Below are positions 58,375 to 64,000 of a DNA stretch of 64,000 nucleotides, piece after piece. The notes beneath the pieces are model-generated. The model worked only from the letters and a program-made list of their open reading frames with translations. It was not told where the DNA came from and ran no database searches. Both the position numbers and the translations under genes were made by a program. The number at the start of each line of letters is the position of its first letter. The stretch's first letter is position 1. The stretch comes from Carya illinoinensis (lineage: Eukaryota; Streptophyta; Magnoliopsida; Fagales; Juglandaceae), in contig NC_056755.1 of assembly GCF_018687715.1 (NCBI RefSeq), positions 10,303,501 to 10,367,500 of the forward strand. Reading direction: 5' to 3'.

Positions 58375-58590
58375 ATTCTTTTCCTGATGAACATTTATTT
58401 TTATTTTTTAATTATTCAAAGTTAATACTAATAAAAACTTTTTTAAGATAATAAAATATATAATATATATAGAAGAAGAGTGACACGTAAGCCACTTAAG
58501 TCTGCTATAAGGAGATGTGTTCTTTCATGCTTTACATACAAGCGAGAATAAAATAACTCAAATTTTACCTCTCTAGTCGTGGGTGTTACA
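58375..58590 (-). repeat. LTR outer part (continuation of 39327-39587)
   Basis: Follows the right copy of ACT. On the minus strand it starts TGTAACACCCACGAC at 58590 and runs to the CACTA insertion site. Its partner across the insertion ends in the PBS-linked ACTTACA. Confidence 0.65.
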
Positions 58591-58596
58591 TGAATT

Positions 58597-58610
58597 TATA
58601 TATATATATT

Positions 58611-58685
<75 letters not shown>

Positions 58686-58712
58686 ATATATATAAATATA
58701 TATATATAAAGG
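58597..58712. repeat. (TA)n microsatellite with palindromic interruptions
   Basis: An AT-only stretch immediately outside the LTR edge, with TTTATA and AAATA interruptions placed symmetrically. Frames crossing it are Ile-Tyr repeats and have no meaning. Confidence 0.95.
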
Positions 58713-59165
58713 AGATGCTTTTAAAAAAATCAAGCATAATTCCTGAAAGATCAAAAATAATAAGCGGAAGGAAGAAAGTTCTAATTTGCAATGGAAGACA
58801 GCTTGATATTGACTGGACCAAGGGATGTTTATAAGTTTATGCTTTATTCCTTTCTTTAAGAGTACTCAGATCATGAACAATATAATTATATATAGTTCGC
58901 TTTGTTAATCTTTAAGGAGCTCACTTTGGTATTTGGTTCCCTCTTATGCTTTTATTTTTTATTTTTTCAGAGTGCATCTCTTCTGATTAACGTTTCTGTA
59001 AAGGTGTTCCTTTGAGGGAATCTTAAACAGAGAAAATCACTTCAGAATTCTAATCGTGAAGAACCTTGCAACAACACGTAGAATAACCTACTATTGCCTG
59101 TAATTAATTTTCCTTAAGCTACAATACTACCACGTACTTCTCTACCTACAGTTACAAATTTTGTG
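58713..59165. other. non-coding region upstream of the small gene candidate
   Basis: No clear gene. A 33-base open segment at 58971-59003 has an acceptor-like TTTTTTCAG before it and GTGTTC after it and might be a small exon, but its phase does not join convincingly to the next one. Confidence 0.3.
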
Positions 59166-59173
59166 TATAAAAG
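59166..59173 (+). promoter_or_regulatory. TATA box of the small gene candidate
   Basis: TATAAAAG, 136 bases upstream of the ATG at 59309. No ATG occurs between box and start in any frame, so the ATG would be the first in a transcript starting about 30 bases downstream of the box. Confidence 0.45.
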
Positions 59174-59308
59174 AGAAGCAAGCTCTTAATTTCTTTGATT
59201 TGTACGCAACCAACAGAAAAAATATACACACTAATCGGAGCCCTCCAGCGCAAGAAGGAGGCCAGGAATAACTTAACCCTATTCGGCAGGAACACATCGA
59301 CAATAGAG

Positions 59309-60427
59309 ATGACTCTTGGTACGTTCCAAAGCATACTCCTCTTTTTTTTTTTCCTTTTTTCCTTCCTTTTTCTTCTTCTTTTTTACCTTATCTATTACAT
59401 GTATTTAGTTCTTCATAACATACTAGGCCCATTTGATCACACAAATAAGATGAGATATTTTAAATAGTAATGAATAAAATATTATTATAATATACTTTTT
59501 TAATATTAATTTTGTATTGAAATTTGAAAATTTTAAATTATTTATTATATTTTGTATGGAGATTTAAAAAAGTTGTAATGATGAGTTGAGATGAGATGAG
59601 ATGAAATAATAATTAAAATATTTCTTTAAGAAATAGTTATTTTTATAGGGAATTTTAAAAAACAATATTTGTTTTTTTAACAGTTTTGCATGACTGTTTT
59701 TAGAAAAAAAAAATATAATTTATAAGATGTTTTAAAAAAATTTTAAATTATAATTTATAATTATAATAATATTCCTTTTTACGAATATAATTTTTCTAAA
59801 AGTTCCTCCCAAAAATAAAGAAAAAAAAAAAAGCACGTTGTTAATTCTAACTGCATATTGATCATGGTGTGTTCTTCCTTTAAAATTTATTTTATTAAAA
59901 AATGTTGTACTTGCTTTGGAGATGATCATCTACACCCTTAGCAGGTATACAATATATATATATATATATAAATTTTATGTATATTTATTTTTACATATTT
60001 TTTTATACACTTTATTAATGTGATTGGTTACCTATTAAAAAAAATTGATGTAGCTAATCACATCAATGGAATGTGTAGAAAGTACACAAAAATGACTGTA
60101 TGAAATATTACTTATTTATATAAAAATTTTATATACAATTATTTTATATATTGGATTTTTCCAATATCATTGTCTTTTTGTTCGTTTAATAACATATACA
60201 AATAAGAGTAATGCTACGTTAACACAATATATATAATAACCGATCCTTCGAAGATGACTACGACTGATTGTGTACTAGGTGTCCAGCCAAAAAAATACAC
60301 TCAGTGATCTCAGGGTGAAAATATATAAGACCTTCTACAGCATTAATTCACGAACAATTAATGGCCATCTTGTGAAAGGGAAAAAGAAAGGTCATGTTAT
60401 ATATGATCACTCAGTTCCTAATTAATT

Positions 60428-60458
<31 letters not shown>

Positions 60459-62265
60459 GTTTATTTTAGGTTTTCATTTTCTAAATGCTATGATTTCTGC
60501 ACATCACTATAAGAAAAATGAGATTTTGTTAATTTATTGCAACTAAAAGACTATTTACAATCAATTTTAGTTGAAAATAATTATTTTGATAGAATTAACT
60601 AGTTGCAAATAAGTAATTTTTTTATAGTGCATGATAGATGGAGGTGGAGGTACCGGAACGGTCGACAATTGTCCCCAAACAAGTCCATCGGACGAAGGGC
60701 CGGATCTCATAGTGGTGATCATACGCAGGCGGCCTGGTATTGTAGTAGAATAGTGATTTGTAGAAACCTCAAGTATTCAATTCTCGCGCAAACTATTTAT
60801 AAAAGCAGATCGTTGATCAAATGTTTAAAGCATAAAAAAATTTCATAAAAGTAAATTTAGATTGTAAAATTATTTTTAATGTGAAGTAGATTTAACATAT
60901 TAAATAAACTCATATCAATTTGTAGATTTGGTTTTATAAAATTTTTGTAACCGTACGTATCACTTTGCTTAATGAAAAGTTGACTCCGCCATAAGAAAAA
61001 GTATAAAAATAATAATTTTTTTTATAGAACTAATTTTTAAAAGGAGTTGTACACAGTTTAAGGTTTATTTATTTAGTTTTCCTTTCTAATAATTAATTTG
61101 TATTATTTTCAAATTGTAAACTACCATGATTTGTTTATAACATGCCAATTTATATTGAGAGCAAGAATTGCTTTCTTAATAAAATACTTATAAGAAGGTA
61201 GATTGCAAGAGTTTATACGTACTCCGATCGACCTTTTCTTTTCTTTTTTACAGTGTTTTCTTTAATTAGTATTATATATTTTCACTTAAAAAATATATAT
61301 TCGGAATATTGGTTACCTGCAGGCCGAGAATTTTATAATTTTGAGAGTGGGGAGGATTTTCTTTTTCTTTTTTTTTTTTAAATTACCAAGATTGCAAACT
61401 AGTTAATTACATCTAAAACAAATTCTATATATTTGCATGTAAATTTACTTCGATTTATTCTCTTTGTCATTTAATTAGTTGTCAAAATTAATTATTCCCC
61501 TGGGGTATTTATTTATTTATTTTAATGATATTGGTTTTAAGTTGGTTTGAACCCATGCATTCAATGCCCATGCAGACCGAGATGACTCATCAGATGAGGA
61601 TGATCCACCTCTAACTTATAACAGAGGTAAGTAGTAGTACTATATATAACCATGAGTTGTCTACCCATATATAAGTAGGTGTATTTATTTATTTATTAAT
61701 TTTAATGTTTACAGTACTGTCTTATTTAATGAGTACTATATATGTTCATTTAAAAAATATTGGGATATTTGATTAACAGGAGATCGATGATCTGTCCAAG
61801 TCAATTAGAATTAATTGGCTGTCAAAAATTATAATTTCTCATCCCATGAAACGAAAAACAATTTTTTGACAGCCACTTGTATGGTTGGGGGATTAATTTC
61901 AGAATTAAAAAAAAAAAAAATGCTTTTACTGTTTGGCCCCATCATTGAGCTTTCTGGTTTCGCCCCTTGATGGCATCGTTACGTAGAACTCAAGTCTTTG
62001 TTTTTATGACAAATCTGTTTGTAGTTATAGTATTTTTCTTTTTTAAAAAGATTTAGAAACCACGTTTTTGCGCTGAAAAACAATCCTATATCTTTGCTTG
62101 AAAAGTATTTGTAATGTGTCTCGCATGCATGCATAGCCAGAAATTAGAAATATGTGAAATGATATTGGTTTGAAGTTGTTTTGAATCCATGCATTTCATG
62201 CCCATGCAGGCCGCCGAGACCACAGTTCAGATGATGAATCCAGCTCGGGGTGCACCATACTGTAA
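59309..62265 (+). CDS. candidate 38-residue acidic CaaX micropeptide, three exons
   Basis: Proposed coding exons 59309-59318, 61576-61626 and 62210-62265 have GT-AG introns, both in phase 1, and add to 117 nt, 38 codons plus TAA. The peptide has two acidic Ser/Asp stretches (DDSSDEDD, then HSSDDESSS) separated by a basic GRR, and ends in CTIL. A C-terminal CxxL is the usual signal for geranylgeranylation, which would tether the peptide to membranes. AATAAA at 62362 lies 97 bases past the stop. No family was recognised. Alternatively these are 3' exons of a larger gene, since the first exon's frame stays open upstream to 59171. Confidence 0.35.
59424..59610. mobile_element. truncated MITE, same family as 8757-9144
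   Basis: The left end AGGCCCATTTGATCAC resembles the inverted GGCCCCGTTTGGATT end of the copy at 8757-9144. Both share ATTTGAAAATTTT and AGTTGTAATGAT/AGTTATAATGAT inner words and a GATGAGATGAGATG stretch. The right terminal repeat is missing. Confidence 0.6.
60431..60458. repeat. (AT)n microsatellite
   Basis: About 14 AT units in intron 1. Confidence 0.9.
60505..60629. mobile_element. 125-bp CACTA-type MITE with CAT target duplication
   Basis: Ends are CACTATAAGAAAAAT and ATTTTTTTATAGTG (inverted, one or two mismatches). The triplet CAT occurs at 60502-60504 and 60630-60632. It has no coding capacity. Its ends differ from the 18.8 kb element except for the CACTA start, so it belongs to another family. 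Confidence 0.88.
60630..60750 (+). other. GC-richer island, possible exon
   Basis: Bases 60640-60735 are clearly GC-richer than their surroundings (GGAGGTGGAGGTACCGGAACGG). An ATG at 60631 opens 38 codons (IDGGGGTGTVDNCPQTSPSDEGPD, then IIRRRPGIVVE). No family is recognised and splice borders are unclear. Confidence 0.2.
61527..62245. repeat. tandemly duplicated exon module
   Basis: The acceptor region and start of exon 2 (61527-61603) resemble those of exon 3 (62161-62240). Both read GATATTGGTTT(T/G)AAGTTG, TTGAA(C/T)CCATGCATT, TGCCCATGCAG and then a CGAGA..A.TCAGATGA exon start. The copies have diverged. Confidence 0.8.
61627..62209. other. intron 2 of the small gene candidate
   Basis: Starts GTAAGTAG and ends CCCATGCAG. 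AT-rich with an A run at 61908-61920; nothing else recognised. Confidence 0.4.
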
Positions 62266-62468
62266 GTACTCAAGCACTTGAGATCGATCTAGTGGTGGAT
62301 GTGACGTCGAAGCTGTTGTCGTAGAGGCAATTATATATGCCGTCATGTTTGTTTTATGGAAAATAAAATGTAAAAGTATTTGTAAAAACTATGTTTGCTG
62401 CTGCATGCAGTATTAAGCTAGACTACAGACTACTGAGTAATGATACCAAGAAGATGCAGAGAGAGTAG
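62262..62468 (+). other. alternative last exon of the small gene candidate
   Basis: GTAAGTACT at 62262 overlaps the stop codon and is a perfect splice donor. Joining 62261 to an acceptor at 62410 (GCATGCAG) would continue the frame for 18 codons (IKLDYRLLSNDTKKMQRE) to a TAG near 62468. That form would bury CTIL internally and lose the CaaX end. Confidence 0.25.
62362..62367 (+). terminator. AATAAA polyadenylation signal
   Basis: Located 97 bases past the TAA at 62263-62265, in the right place for a poly(A) signal of the three-exon form. Confidence 0.35.
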
Positions 62469-62661
62469 AAAACTTGTATTCCTCAAAGTTATGTTTACAT
62501 GAAATAAGAGTGTTGCTTTTATATCAACATACAAGCCTAAACTAGGCTAGTATCTCTAATAGCATGCTTCTCTCAACTACTGAACGTTTCTCTTTGTTGA
62601 AGTATTTGTAATGTCATTTAAGTTGGCATAATCCCCGATCATTCAAAGTTGTCCAAGTACC

Positions 62662-62692
<31 letters not shown>

Positions 62693-63404
62693 AAATGGTC
62701 AACGAAAAACTTGAGGTAGGCAATTGGAAAGATTCACATTATATGTTTTGTGAAGTTCATTCAAAGGCAGCAAACCAAACAGCTAGAAGAGGTACTGATC
62801 ACAGCATTTCTCTGCTATTGTTCTTTTGTGAGTGAAAGAAACTTATAATTAATTTTACTTTCAATCTTTCAATGTAATAACCAATGGCTATGCTCTGCTA
62901 TGATCGATTTTAATGCCTCAGCCCCTTGATTCCCTCATGTCAACATGTAAAATATTTAATTAGATAGAACGAAGTGTATAGTTTAATCTATGCTATTATA
63001 TTATATTAAATCATCAATTATCTTAAAATTTTAAATTGATAGAAGTAAGTAGATTTAATTATTTAAATTACATTTTACAAATTCTTTTCACATATCCAAA
63101 AAAGGGGAAAAAATATTTTCTAGATGTTGACTGAAAGTTGTGAGACATAGAAGAAGAAGGTGGGGCAGGGTAAGAATCGGATATTGGCAATTAGTTAAAT
63201 AGCCAGTAAAATAACTAGCCGACTAACTGCTTCATTTCTTGCATTTGGAAGTGCCGATAAAACGCTCCAGAACGCCGGCAGTGAAAATAAAACCACCTCT
63301 GATGTTCGTACCTATTTTGGTGCCAACGAAATAGCTACCTATCACATTTTTTTAATTTCGTGGCTGCTCAATTATTGGCATTTGTAAGCGCCATTATCAT
63401 TAAC
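62469..63404. other. non-coding spacer
   Basis: AT-rich with an (AT)n run at 62661-62688. A GC-richer patch at 63250-63310 (CGCTCCAGAACGCCGGCAG) lies near the edge of the next repeat. No gene was recognised. Confidence 0.45.
62661..62688. repeat. (AT)n microsatellite
   Basis: About 14 AT units in the spacer downstream of the small gene candidate. Confidence 0.9.
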
Positions 63405-64000
63405 ATTAAAATTTACGATTCCATATGGGTAGAATTATCACAGTGAAATTATAAATCTCAGTAAGTAATCAACCAAACAACCCAAGAGATGAAAAAAAAA
63501 AAAAAAAAAACACACATTAATACAACCAACATGTATATGTGCCCATGATGAAACATGCATGAGACCAAAACCATTTTTTCAATGCACACCAAAAATTTTA
63601 TTTGACCCAAAACATGACATTAAAAACATCTGCCATTTTTCCAGAAAATGGCTCAAACATAAATTCACCATATTTTCTAGAAAATAGTCCTCATATCTAT
63701 TTAATCGTAAACTGTCATTTTTCCAAAAAATTGCCCAACATATACATTTATCATAAACCACCATTTTTATAGAAAATAAACCATATAAATATCTATTCGT
63801 TTAGTCACTATAGGCAAGAATCATAGACTGGACTTACCACCATCACTACTGCTAGCACTGTAGGCAAGACTTACTACCATCCCTACTTACCACTATTAAG
63901 AAAACAATGCCTTAATTCGAGGCCTAATATATTTTACCTTAATTCTAGGAAATCCACTATATAGATTGATTCTAGTTTCCTTCTATGTAATTAGACTTTA
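63405..64000. mobile_element. LARD-like repeat, runs off the window
   Basis: AAATCTCAGTAAGTAA (63455-63470) repeats the block seen at 26869-26884 in the LARD-like element. 63570-63790 holds imperfect tandem copies around CCATTTTTCCAGAAAAT. No genes. Element limits unknown. Confidence 0.4.
63570..63790. repeat. imperfect tandem repeats of about 60 bp
   Basis: Three or four units with CCATTTTT(C/T)(C/A)(A/T)(G/A)AAAAT followed by A/C-rich spacer, for example near 63573, 63632, 63714 and 63760. Several units are palindromic around TTTTCTAGAAAA. Confidence 0.65.

Larger units (their letters stand above)
59319..61575. other. intron 1 of the small gene candidate, with two transposons
   Basis: About 2.26 kb, T/A-rich. 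It contains a truncated MITE (59424-59610), a 125-bp CACTA MITE (60505-60629) and a GC-richer island (60630-60750). An (AT)n run is at 60431-60458. Confidence 0.35.

Noticed and set aside
58573..58834. Ile-Tyr-repeat frames on both strands
   Set aside because: They cross a (TA)n microsatellite that lacks stops by composition.
1..64000. tRNA, rRNA and snRNA genes
   Set aside because: No cloverleaf, box A/B pair or rRNA core was recognised by eye; a covariance-model scan would be needed to exclude degenerate copies.

Overview
This window looks like a repeat-dense stretch of a dicot plant nuclear genome. It has plant-type Ty3/gypsy and Ty1/copia retrotransposons, an L1-type LINE, hAT and CACTA DNA transposons, AT-rich spacers, microsatellites and GT-AG introns. 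Two copies of a MITE-like family with GATGAGATGAGATGAAAT-type ends recall a family I associate with Fagales such as walnut or hickory; that is recollection and cannot be tested here. No conserved single-copy gene, rRNA, tRNA or CRISPR array was recognised.

Layout. 1-7126: 3' part of an Athila-like gypsy element (protease, RT, RNase H, integrase, long non-coding tail, 1.9 kb 3' LTR). 7127-12406: decayed minus-strand copia element broken by a foldback repeat and a MITE. 12407-13106: non-autonomous hAT element with a recognisable 8-bp target duplication. 14475-24639: second gypsy element with two matching LTRs; its protease and most of its RT are missing where a LARD-like insert sits, and its 3' LTR is split by a 5'-truncated LINE (21025-24375). 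25194-25774: second hAT-like MITE. About 26400-36057: LARD-like non-coding element with tandem arrays, carrying a full-length minus-strand Tork/Tnt1-like copia element (29282-34114; LTRs, PBS, PPT and target duplication all visible). 36058-39326: further LARD-like sequence ending in a PBS and an LTR. That LTR is cut in two by an 18.8 kb CACTA transposon (39588-58371) with 22-bp terminal inverted repeats and a perfect ACT target duplication.

The CACTA element is the best-preserved unit. Its large transposase gene (TNP2 type, 45329-49011) carries four lesions. Its second gene (Transposase_24/TnpA type, 53427-55278) splices across six exons into a lesion-free 404-codon reading frame. In characterised En/Spm elements the large protein is the transposase and the TnpA protein binds subterminal motifs; repeated TGTCACC motifs lie near both ends here.

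Downstream, 59166-62468 holds what may be a small unrecognised gene. A TATAAAAG box is followed by three short exons in matching phase that encode a 38-residue acidic, Ser-rich peptide ending in CTIL, a CaaX-type prenylation signal. The last two exons and their intron borders look like a duplicated module, and a perfect splice donor overlaps the stop codon, so an alternative transcript could lose the CaaX end. This is the most novel candidate in the window, but it rests on sequence pattern alone. The rest (62469-64000) is AT-rich spacer and another LARD-like repeat.
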